In this document: positions 1 through 6,465 of the stretch, piece after piece
Position numbering within the stretch: position 1 is the stretch's first letter
Layout of the letters: each line of letters starts with the position of its first letter
NCBI GenBank assembly: GCA_015665415.1
Contig: JADFAE010000017.1
Location: forward strand, 1 to 64,000
Source: Roseobacter sp.
GTDB lineage: Bacteria; Pseudomonadota; Alphaproteobacteria; Rhodobacterales; Rhodobacteraceae
Direction: 5' to 3'
Length of the DNA stretch: 64,000 nt
Notes under the pieces: generated by a model
Databases searched by the model: none
Told to the model about the DNA's origin: nothing
What the model saw: the letters and a program-made list of their open reading frames with translations, nothing else
Program-made: the position numbers and the translations under genes

Positions 1-32
1 GAAGGTCGTAGGTTCAAATCCTACTCCCGCAA
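1..32 (+). repeat. attL-like direct repeat within the tRNA 3' end
   Basis: It is identical to 5623-5654 and covers the variable loop, T arm and acceptor 3' strand. The two copies diverge just before the CCA (CCA here, TCA in the distal copy). Tyrosine recombinases commonly use this part of tRNA genes as core site. Confidence 0.85.
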
Positions 33-35
33 CCA
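1..35 (+). tRNA. 3' end of a tRNA gene, probably initiator tRNA-fMet(CAU); 5' part outside window
   Basis: The window begins in the variable region. A T stem-loop follows (GTAGG, loop TTCAAAT, CCTAC at about 9-25), then the acceptor 3' strand TCCCGCA, a discriminator A and an encoded CCA at 33-35. The second copy of this sequence at 5623 is preceded by CATAACCTG, which matches the 3' half of a CAU anticodon arm. Together with the variable/T-arm sequence this resembles the alphaproteobacterial initiator tRNA. The identity is inferred because the 5' half is not visible. Confidence 0.85.
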
Positions 36-67
36 ATAAATACACACAAGATCAGAAGCATACGACA

Positions 68-90
68 GCCGTCCGCCTGGGCGGCTTTGT
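68..90 (+). terminator. Rho-independent terminator after the tRNA
   Basis: The stem GCCGTCC/GGGCGGC with loop GCCT is followed by TTTGTG. It lies 33 bases beyond the CCA. Since it is inside the element, it presumably replaces the tRNA's original terminator, which now sits at 5687. Confidence 0.6.
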
Positions 91-109
91 GCATTCTCAG
101 AACTGCGCT

Positions 110-130
110 GGAAGCACTCTGGAAGCACGC
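110..130 (+). repeat. Putative integrase arm-type site, left end
   Basis: This tandem direct repeat of GGAAGCAC units matches 19 of 21 positions with 5475-5495 near the other end, in the same orientation. Paired short repeats flanking the core sites are typical of the arm-binding domain of tyrosine recombinases. The assignment is by position and sequence only. Confidence 0.55.
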
Positions 131-407
131 GAAAAATGAGTGTGCTGAACACGCAACAGCCAAGATTGTGACGCTCTGGACTGGAATAGCCCAAACATAA
201 CATCAGTCCAGAAGACTTCTAACTACTGCTACCAGCCCGAAACGGACCTCCGGCCTACTGCGTAGCAGAGACGGGTTCGCATGCAAGTCGGGCGGCTTGC
301 AGACATTCTCTGCGCTCTGTCAGAACGTCCGTTTCTTGCCTAACAGAGATAGATGTGTGTGGTGACAATTACATCAAATCGCAAACGCACAAGGTACCCA
401 CCCAGAT
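131..407. other. Gene-free left end of the element
   Basis: No convincing coding sequence lies between the arm-like site and the 3' end of the hydrolase gene. It contains the degenerate repeat at 281-310. Otherwise nothing recognisable is seen. Confidence 0.5.
281..310 (+). repeat. Degenerate intergenic repeat, copy 1
   Basis: It shares the pattern ATGCArGTCGGGCGG, a short variable part, then GACATTC with 62476-62505, at about 24 of 30 positions. Both copies lie in gene-free DNA. Function is unknown. Confidence 0.4.
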
Positions 408-1193
408 TCAGATTTGGGTTTCCACACTGGTTATGAACTTCACGAGTTCCTTGGCGACTTGATCCCCGGCCTCCAGCAAGATTGAGTGCTTCAGATTTGG
501 CAGGATCACAAGTTCGGAGCGCGGGAGGGCCTGCGCAATTTGCCGGTTCAGGCGTGGGTTGCAGCCACCGTCATTTTCGCCGGTCAGAACCAGCGAGGGC
601 GCGGTGACTGGGTGTAGCCAAGGCGACATTTCCGTTTCTGCATAGATACGAAATACATTCAGGAACACATCGGGATTGGTGGCAACCACCTGTTTCAGTC
701 GGTTCGACACGACCTCCGGATGCGCCGAGATGAACTCATCGGTGAACCAGCGGGCTGTGAGCGTTTTCAGGATGTCGGGGATCCCGTGTTCTTCCATTGC
801 CTCTACGACGCCCCTCACCTTGCTGCTGTCATCTTCGGTGCGGAAAGCGGCAGTCGAGAGCAAGCCCAATGAACGGACACGCTCGGGGTATTTCAACGCA
901 TAGGCGGGGCCGACCATGCCTCCCAGAGAATGACCCGCAAAATGAGCGACCTCGTAGCCCGTGCGTTCGCGCACCCATTCCAGATCCGCGACCAATTCCT
1001 CTAGCCCGAAAGGACCATCAGGAAGAGGAGACGCCCCGTGTCCGCGTAGATCATAGCTCACTACGGTGAAGTGCTGCGTCAGCAGCGGCATTGCTTTGGC
1101 CCAGGTGTTGCGAGCCGCGCCGATCCCGTGGATGAGGAAAAGCGGCGGGCCGTCGCCTTCGATGCTGAAGGCACAATCAATCACGTCAGTCAT
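408..1193 (-). CDS. Alpha/beta hydrolase (catabolic operon gene 4)
   Basis: This 261-residue single-domain alpha/beta hydrolase fits the 3-oxoadipate enol-lactonase/RutD size class. Visible are the HG oxyanion region (LIHGIG, about 20-25), the nucleophile elbow GHSLGG with Ser89, the acid Asp208 in TGEND and His236 in LKHS, which form a complete Ser-Asp-His triad. No signal peptide is present, so it is cytoplasmic. It starts 9 bases after the tautomerase stop behind a GAGAGGG ribosome site and is the last gene of the operon. The likely job is hydrolysis of an ester, lactone or C-C bond late in the pathway. The substrate cannot be read from sequence. Confidence 0.88.
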   Translation of the reverse strand: MTDVIDCAFSIEGDGPPLFLIHGIGAARNTWAKAMPLLTQHFTVVSYDLRGHGASPLPDGPFGLEELVADLEWVRERTGYEVAHFAGHSLGGMVGPAYALKYPERVRSLGLLSTAAFRTEDDSSKVRGVVEAMEEHGIPDILKTLTARWFTDEFISAHPEVVSNRLKQVVATNPDVFLNVFRIYAETEMSPWLHPVTAPSLVLTGENDGGCNPRLNRQIAQALPRSELVILPNLKHSILLEAGDQVAKELVKFITSVETQI

Positions 1194-1202
1194 GTTGCCC
1201 TC

Positions 1203-1397
1203 TCAGTTTGGAAATTTGTCGGCGCAAAGTTCCCCGCCCGAGCCCCAGTTTTCCTTGTCCACATCAGTGATCACCACGTGAACGCTTTCTTTTGTGCCGC
1301 CTGCGGCCTTTACAAAGGATTCGGTCAGTTCCTCGACCAGGGCACGTTTCTGGTCGCGGGTGCGGCCGGTGAACATTTCGACACGGATTATGGGCAT
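1203..1397 (-). CDS. 4-oxalocrotonate tautomerase-family protein
   Basis: This 64-residue protein begins MPIIRVEMF. Removal of Met exposes the catalytic N-terminal proline typical of the 4-OT family, and the length is that of one beta-alpha-beta subunit that forms hexamers. The ATG at 1397 is chosen because any longer start would bury Pro1. The gene begins inside the last 10 bases of the flavin reductase gene and ends 9 bases before the hydrolase, so it is translationally coupled. It would carry out an enol-keto isomerisation of a ring-opened or oxidised intermediate. Confidence 0.88.
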   Translation of the reverse strand: MPIIRVEMFTGRTRDQKRALVEELTESFVKAAGGTKESVHVVITDVDKENWGSGGELCADKFPN

Positions 1398-1912
1398 TGG
1401 GAGCCTCCAGTTGGAATGTGATGCGCGTGAACGGTGTGAAATCTGCCGTCCATATAGGTCAGTGGTCGCAAGGTGGTGGCGTGGATCGCAGAGACATTGC
1501 CGATGAAAATCCGGTGAGTGCCGTGATCCATGATGTTTTCTACCCGGCAAACAAAGCCGGTAGCCTCAGGCAGTACTGGTCCAGAGGGGGTGTTGGTCAA
1601 CGCCATATCTCGAAACCGTATGTTGCGGGTCTGATCCTTCGCACTGGCAAATTTCTGTGCCAAATCCTGCGCGTGTTCAGGCAGGAGGTTCACGCAGAAG
1701 GTGTGGTTCTCACTGACGGTTCTGGCAATACGACTGTCACCGCGCAAGCAGATCAACACTGAAGGCGGGTCAGCTGAAAGTGAGGAGAAGGCACTGACCG
1801 TGGCCCCTGCCTGGCCAGCGGGACCGTTGGTTGTAACAACAGTCACTGAGCTGGCCACCTGCCGCATGGCTGCGATGAATTCGAACCGTTCTACTGAGGA
1901 TGTCGCGTTCAT
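1388..1912 (-). CDS. Flavin reductase-like FMN-binding protein
   Basis: This 174-residue protein has the HpaC/RutF-type split-barrel fold, recognisable from FxxAMRQVASSVTVVTT near the N-terminus, TVSAFSSLSADPPSVLICL in the middle and a GxHRIFIGNV segment near residue 135. Such enzymes reduce free FMN or FAD with NAD(P)H for a partner monooxygenase. Its start overlaps the stop of the luciferase-like gene by ATGA, so the two are coupled and very probably form a two-component monooxygenase. Confidence 0.88.
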   Translation of the reverse strand: MNATSSVERFEFIAAMRQVASSVTVVTTNGPAGQAGATVSAFSSLSADPPSVLICLRGDSRIARTVSENHTFCVNLLPEHAQDLAQKFASAKDQTRNIRFRDMALTNTPSGPVLPEATGFVCRVENIMDHGTHRIFIGNVSAIHATTLRPLTYMDGRFHTVHAHHIPTGGSQCP

Positions 1913-2952
1913 TGGGCTGCCTCAACCACCTGTTGCTTGGTAAAATGCGGCATGACCTCTTCGGCAAAACACTGGATACCGTCGAGGGTTTCCTGCGCGT
2001 CACAGCCGAAATTCGGGTTAAGGATCACACGGTCGATGCCCAGGTCCGCATATGGGCCGAGTTTGTCGACCATCTCCTGCGGGCTTCCAATGAGCAAGCT
2101 CTCGGCAAGCTCTTCGCGGCTTTGCTTGCGCGGCAGTTCCTTGGCCATGCCGCCTTCCACCAGACCTGGACCGGTGAACAGATTGTCAAACTTGGCGTAA
2201 TAGCGTTCGGCAGCGTCAATCTTTCGGCTACGATCGGCTTCGGTATGGGTGACAAATCCGACACGCGAAAGCGAAAGCGTCAACTCTTCCCCTGCTGAGC
2301 CCATCTCGGATTTCGCTCGATTGAATCCATCGACCTGATCAAGAAGCAATTGGTGATTGCCGGCAAGCGGTGTGGTCTGGATGTGAAACCCACGTTTTGT
2401 ACAGTGATAAATGCCTTCCGGGTTCAGTACCGCCATCATCATCTGTGGCCCTCCGGGCCGTACCGGGCGGGGCATGATGGTGATCGGGTCGAACTTGTAG
2501 TACGCGCCATCCCAGCTGACCTCTTCTTCAGTCAAAAGTGCCTGCAATACGTCGAGGCTTTCGTTGAACCGCGCCTGTGTCTCGTCCATCGGCACGCCAA
2601 GCCGCTCCATCTCATAGCGAAACGCGCCGCGCCCGAGACCGAGCATCAGCCGCCCTTCGGTGAAAATGTCTGCTACCACCAATTCGCCTGCATAGGTGCG
2701 CATGTCGTGAAGCGGCAACACCACGATCGACGTCATGATTTTCACGGCATTTGTATGGGCCGCGATCTTGACTGCAAATTGCAAAGGGGCAGGCATCATC
2801 AGGCAATTGACCAGATGGTGTTCCGTAATCGACACCGCATCAAACCCCAGCTGGTCGGCCAGCAAAGCCTGCGCCAGCATGTCAGCATAGACCCGATCAC
2901 CGCCATACGACTTGTCCGGATAATCCGCAGACAACTGTATACTGAATTTCAT
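1909..2952 (-). CDS. LLM-class (luciferase-like) flavin-dependent monooxygenase
   Basis: This 347-residue protein belongs to the bacterial luciferase superfamily: MKFSIQLS at the start, ADQLGFDAVSITEHH about 35-50, the SIVVLPLHDMRTYAGE and FTEGRLMLGLGRGA segments, and a C-terminal GSPQEMVDKL helix. Such enzymes use FMNH2 and O2 to hydroxylate a substrate or cleave C-C, C-N or C-S bonds. The ATG at 2952 is chosen over one 30 bases upstream because AGGAGG precedes it at good spacing. First gene of the operon, divergent from a LysR gene. The combination with a RutF-type reductase and a RutD-sized hydrolase recalls the pyrimidine rut pathway, but other rut genes are absent. Confidence 0.9.
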   Translation of the reverse strand: MKFSIQLSADYPDKSYGGDRVYADMLAQALLADQLGFDAVSITEHHLVNCLMMPAPLQFAVKIAAHTNAVKIMTSIVVLPLHDMRTYAGELVVADIFTEGRLMLGLGRGAFRYEMERLGVPMDETQARFNESLDVLQALLTEEEVSWDGAYYKFDPITIMPRPVRPGGPQMMMAVLNPEGIYHCTKRGFHIQTTPLAGNHQLLLDQVDGFNRAKSEMGSAGEELTLSLSRVGFVTHTEADRSRKIDAAERYYAKFDNLFTGPGLVEGGMAKELPRKQSREELAESLLIGSPQEMVDKLGPYADLGIDRVILNPNFGCDAQETLDGIQCFAEEVMPHFTKQQVVEAAQ

Positions 2953-3014
2953 GTTGCGCCTCCTTCCTCTTGGTCTGAGCAAGATGGCAGAAAGCTAAAA
3001 ATCGATAAAGCGAA

Positions 3015-3028
3015 TTTAATCTATTAAA
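3015..3028. promoter_or_regulatory. AT-rich inverted repeat in the LysR/operon intergenic region
   Basis: TTTAAT-CT-ATTAAA lies between the divergent starts at 2952 and 3057, in a distinctly AT-rich 40-base stretch. It may be the LysR operator or overlap the promoters. Position is the only support. Confidence 0.4.
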
Positions 3029-3056
3029 TAAGTCAGAAATATTGAAATATCCACTC

Positions 3057-3905
3057 ATGAATATCACAGCGATCCAAACCTTCCTCTGCGTGGTACGTAC
3101 CCGCAATCTGAACCGCGCCGCCGAGGTGTTGAACATCACTCAATCGGCGGTGTCAGCCCGGCTGGATACGTTGGACCAAGCGTTGGGCGCACGACTACTG
3201 AACCGCTCGCGCAAGGGGGCATCTCTGACAAAAGAGGGGTTCGCCTTTCTGGAGCAGGCTGAGATCATCACACGCAGCTGGGAAAATGCTAAAACACGGA
3301 TCAGCTTGCCACATGGGGTCAAACATCTGTTCAGTCTGGCCTGTGATGCGGGCCTTTGGACCGGCATGGGGGAACGTTGGATCGAGGATATCCGCAAGTC
3401 CCACTCGGAAACTGCGGTGGAAATCTGGACGGGTGGATATGTCGAGGCACAAAGCTGGCTGCGCAGCGGTTTGTGTGATGCTGCTCTGCTGCCGGAACCG
3501 GTTCACGATCCAATGTTTGCCAATCGCGTGTTTTCCACCGATCGGCTCGTCCAGGTGGCAACACGACCGCGCCGATCGCTGCATTGGCACGCGGATTATA
3601 TTTACGTGGATTATGGGGCAGGCTTCCGTACAGAACACGCTCGTGCCTGGCCCAGCGAGGAAACCGCCGCATTGTCCTTCAGCACCCCGGACTGGGCGCT
3701 ATCTCATATGCTTGCACATGGTGGCTCCGCCTATTTTCCCGAATATTTGGTACGTGACCTGATCGATGAAGGTCGCCTGTTTCGGGTTGAAGGATCCGTA
3801 TGTTTCACCCGACGCAGTTATCTGACCTATCGTTTGGATCGAGAAGAGAGGTTTGCCTGGATGAGCTACGAAGTCGCAGGCTTTGACCAAACAGAAATTA
3901 GATAA
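3057..3905 (+). CDS. LysR-family regulator of the catabolic operon
   Basis: This 282-residue protein has an N-terminal winged helix-turn-helix (MNITAIQTFL, then AAEVLNITQSAVSARLDTLDQALGARLLNR) and a co-inducer-binding domain from about residue 90. ATG 3057 fits the family start; a TTG five codons earlier is less likely. It is transcribed away from the monooxygenase operon across a 104-base gap, the classic arrangement for a LysR activator that responds to a pathway intermediate. The effector is unknown. Confidence 0.9.
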   Translation: MNITAIQTFLCVVRTRNLNRAAEVLNITQSAVSARLDTLDQALGARLLNRSRKGASLTKEGFAFLEQAEIITRSWENAKTRISLPHGVKHLFSLACDAGLWTGMGERWIEDIRKSHSETAVEIWTGGYVEAQSWLRSGLCDAALLPEPVHDPMFANRVFSTDRLVQVATRPRRSLHWHADYIYVDYGAGFRTEHARAWPSEETAALSFSTPDWALSHMLAHGGSAYFPEYLVRDLIDEGRLFRVEGSVCFTRRSYLTYRLDREERFAWMSYEVAGFDQTEIR

Positions 3906-4175
3906 GAAGAAGATAGCTGTCTTGGCGCGGCCAGAAGAAACCGACACAAGATGGTCGAGGTGCTAAAGTGTATTCTTGCCTGATCGAGGCAGCGCCTTGC
4001 GCGCGACATATGCAGACCTTCAGTGCCTGATAGCCGAAAGTCCGGTATGGACTGGTCGCCATGGTAACAGGTAGCGCAGTCCATGATTTTGCAAAGGTGG
4101 CTTCCTGCGTATAGCTGCCGTTTATGCGAACCGCAATGAAGGCTCGCAATCCGCGCGAATGCGTATCTCTCTACG
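3906..4175. other. Gene-free stretch between regulator and Rep remnant
   Basis: Minus-strand reading gives short open stretches without recognised motif, ribosome site or family resemblance. It may be further debris of the element's backbone. Confidence 0.4.
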
Positions 4176-5129
4176 TCAGGCGGTACTTGACGCGGGCTTT
4201 GCGATCCGGTCGGTGATAGGGGTGGGGTGCTCCGGTTCGAGGCGTAACAGCGCTTTCAGATGACCTTCCATGAAGTCGTCAAAACTCGGGCCCGTTACAT
4301 CGGAAATCGCCGCGCGGGTGATGAACAGCCCGACTAGCTGGGCATCCAGTTCACGCATTTTTGCGGCCCGGTTGGCTTGGATGACGTCGCTGGGTAGGAC
4401 GCCTGCGCAGTTTTGTAGCAGGTCCATGCCAATCACCGAATCAAACTGCTGCCAGAGCTCATGAGTGGGCCAGCGGGCCGCGGTTCCTGTCTGTGGTGGG
4501 GATGCAATAGCGCAGGCGTGTGAGCGCGTCTGTAAAGGCGTCTCCGATCATGTCGCGGAGATCTTGCCAGTTGCGCATCTCAAACCGATTGCGGAGCTGT
4601 TTGGAACCGAGCCGCAGTTCAATTCGCCAGACTTGGGAGGTGTTGCGGTCACTGAGATCCAAGACCGGTTTGTTAACGGCTTCCAACGCTGCATTCCAAA
4701 TGGTCAGCCAACCCATCTTGTTGGTTTGGATAACCTCCGCCCGCTTGTCATAGATCGCCAATTGCCGGTTCGCCACGGCACCGGCGCGCAATCCGACAAC
4801 GCGTGCGCCGCTGGCCATTGTCGCGGTATCGGCAATTCCGGTGTATTCGGTGATCCTGGTTCCGGGTGGGAGAGCCAAAGCTTCGCGGTCGGGCTCGAAC
4901 CAAGGGGCGAGGAAATCCACGGCAAAGTCTGCCCTAGCCACGCGCAGTTGTGTTTCAACGTAGGGAATGCCGAAGGCACCCATGCAGTCGCGAAAATGCT
5001 GCTCTGCGTGGTCTAACCCGCCTGTAGCGAGTCCAAAGGCGCGAAAGTCTACGGTGATGCCGGGGTTGTTGGGAATGCGGTCCTCTGGATCTTGGAACAG
5101 CCAGACCGCGCCGTGGTCGCCAGTATGGG
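4176..5129 (-). pseudogene. Replication-initiation-protein-like gene, truncated and frameshifted
   Basis: The reading frame shows ARADFAVDFLAPWF, a RQLAIYDKRAE segment and QVWRIELRLGSKQL, a pattern resembling Rep_trans-type rolling-circle initiators of small plasmids and phages. The frame stops at 4459 but coding sense resumes one frame over (ARWPTHELWQQFDSVIGMDLL, down to 4176), so an extra base near 4485 broke the C-terminus. At the N-terminal side it is joined in frame to integrase sequence without its own start, indicating a deletion. It suggests the element once replicated or excised as a circle. Family assignment is by eye. Confidence 0.6.
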
Positions 5130-5444
5130 CGGTGAACCGTTCACAGAAAGCTGCAACAGTGGGGGCTTTGCGGTGCTGTGAAATCTCTTCTGCCGGGTTC
5201 TCACCTTTGGCGACCTGTCCCATGATCTCTTTGGCCAGTTTGCGGGCTTCTTCCACGGTGATCTTGCCATGCCGCCCAGCTGACACGCGCCGGGTGCGGC
5301 CACCCTTGCGGTATTGCGCCTGATAGGTCTTGGCCGCAGACGGCATGATGCGGACCCCAACCCGGCAATCTGGCTGTCCCAGACAAAGTAGTCTTTTGCC
5401 TCTGGTTCCAGCGCCTCAACGCTGCGTTTGGTGAGTTTGGCCAT
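5130..5444 (-). pseudogene. Tyrosine integrase, N-terminal remnant (frameshifted, catalytic domain lost)
   Basis: The gene starts MAKLTKRSVEALEPEAKDY, the arm-binding N-terminal domain (DUF4102-type) of prophage and island integrases. Near 5349 one base is missing, since IAGLG runs out of frame where the family continues with VRI-PSGAKTY-like sequence. The downstream frame resumes with KTYQAQYRKGGRTRR and EEARKLAKEIMG, then AFCERF. After about 100 residues the sequence turns into the Rep-like gene, so the core-binding and catalytic (R-H-R-Y) domains are gone. It lies beside attR and reads inward. Confidence 0.8.
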
Positions 5445-5474
5445 GTCGAAATCCTTACCTTCAAATACCCTGGT

Positions 5475-5495
5475 GGAAGCACTGTGGAAGCAAGC
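5475..5495 (+). repeat. Putative integrase arm-type site, right end
   Basis: Tandem GGAAGCA units match the left copy at 110-130 in 19 of 21 positions. They lie just upstream of the integrase start, about 128 bases from the attR core. Confidence 0.55.
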
Positions 5496-5622
5496 CACGG
5501 GGTAAGGCGTAGGATTTGAGCGCGTGGCGCGTCAATTTAAAACAAGCGATAACAACAAGATAGGGTGAGTATGCGCAAATTGGCGTAGCTGGTGCAACGA
5601 GGCTTAGGCTCTTTCATAACCT

Positions 5623-5654
5623 GAAGGTCGTAGGTTCAAATCCTACTCCCGCAA
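5623..5654 (+). repeat. attR-like direct repeat (displaced tRNA 3' end)
   Basis: An exact copy of bases 1-32. The preceding TTCATAACCT suggests the homology runs back into the anticodon loop, so the true core may be about 41 bases. The copy lacks an intact CCA and the 5' half of the tRNA, so it is not a functional tRNA gene. Confidence 0.85.
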
Positions 5655-5686
5655 TCAAATCTAGCGAATAGTGTCAGATGCCTAGA

Positions 5687-5709
5687 AGCCGCCCTCGGGT
5701 GGCTTTTTG
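5687..5709 (+). terminator. Terminator, probably the original tRNA terminator
   Basis: The stem AGCCGCCC/GGGTGGCT with a two-base loop is followed by TTTTTGTT. It lies 32 bases after the attR copy, where the tRNA's own terminator would sit before insertion. Confidence 0.7.
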
Positions 5710-5916
5710 TTGTGTCGGTTAGTGTCCGGTTTGCGATCCATCTTGAAAACTCCTTTCATTGAGCAATCGGTGGATAATCAGAACCCACACCTCCCTTTTT
5801 GCTGCCCTTATGCAAGTTGAGCAGGGAGACCATGGCACATTCAGTCATCGGAAAATTTTGGAATTTCTGGGTGGCCCTTTGGTGCAGAACCCATCGTAGC
5901 GTACTGAACGTGCCGA

Positions 5917-6161
5917 GTTGGCACGAATGAGGCGGCGTTCTATCGCTGGAAAAAGGTCTTATGCGGAATGGGTGGGTCGGCGATCAGGCCCCAGAAGCAA
6001 CTCGAAGACGAGGACGGGAAGCCGAAGCGGCTGGTCGCTGATCTTACGCTCGACAAGACGTTGCTTCATGATGCTCTGCGACAAAATTGGTGAAACCTGT
6101 CCGCCGTCGCTGGGTTGTCCGGTATTCTCAGCTAGGGCTTGAGGTATCGGAGCGGCGAGCA
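5917..6161 (+). pseudogene. IS3-family transposase fragment (orfA end and orfB start)
   Basis: In one frame the DNA reads EAAFYRWKKVLCGMGG, then LEDEDGKPKRLVADLTLDKTLLHDAL, the characteristic end of IS3-family (IS407-like) OrfA with its leucine-zipper segment, stopping at 6093. A second frame starting there reads KPVRRRWVVRYSQ and LEVSERRA, the usual start of OrfB. No start, catalytic DDE domain or terminal repeats are visible, so it is an inactive fragment. Confidence 0.72.
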
Positions 6162-6175
6162 TGAAGCCTCAACGG

Positions 6176-6277
6176 TGAGCGGCGTTGATCCGCAGGCCTG
6201 GCTCACCAAGGGTTGGATAAATCGCACAGCATAAGATCACAGGCCTGAATGAGCTCATGCCATGGTGCGCGGCGTAG
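6176..6277 (+). pseudogene. IS66-family transposase C-terminal fragment
   Basis: The reading GVDPQAWLT and, after a frameshift, HKITGLNELMPWCAA followed by a stop resembles the extreme C-terminus of IS66-family TnpC. Only about 30 codons remain. With the IS3 fragment just upstream it marks repeated transposition into the DNA between the tRNA site and pheT. Confidence 0.6.
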
Positions 6278-6465
6278 CAGGGATCCCGGGAACGGGTGCT
6301 GAGCAGCTTCACCGGAGGGGCACGCGAAAACTGCTGTTGTGACCACACAAACAGGCGATCGCGTCAACATCCGCGCAGAGAAACACGCCCAAGGCTTGCA
6401 CAAGAAGGCAATCTTTGTCATTGCCTCTGAGATAGACGCATGGCTTGCCAAGGGACCTTTGACCG

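Larger units (their letters stand above)
1..5654. mobile_element. Decayed 5.6-kb integrative element in the 3' end of a tRNA gene
   Basis: A 32-base identical direct repeat at 1-32 and 5623-5654 brackets the segment. It holds an integrase remnant reading away from the right end, a replication-initiator-like remnant, a five-gene catabolic cassette and paired arm-type repeats near both ends. This is the architecture of a tyrosine-recombinase element that integrates at a tRNA 3' end and rebuilds it. The recombinase lacks its catalytic half and is frameshifted, so the element should no longer move by itself. The left limit is cut by the window, so the core repeat may be longer than 32 bases. Confidence 0.82.

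Noticed and set aside
21-203. 60-codon minus-strand frame at the left end
   Set aside because: It is antisense to the tRNA 3' end and its terminator.
1398-1550. Longer start for the tautomerase
   Set aside because: It would abolish the N-terminal catalytic proline and lies within the flavin reductase gene.
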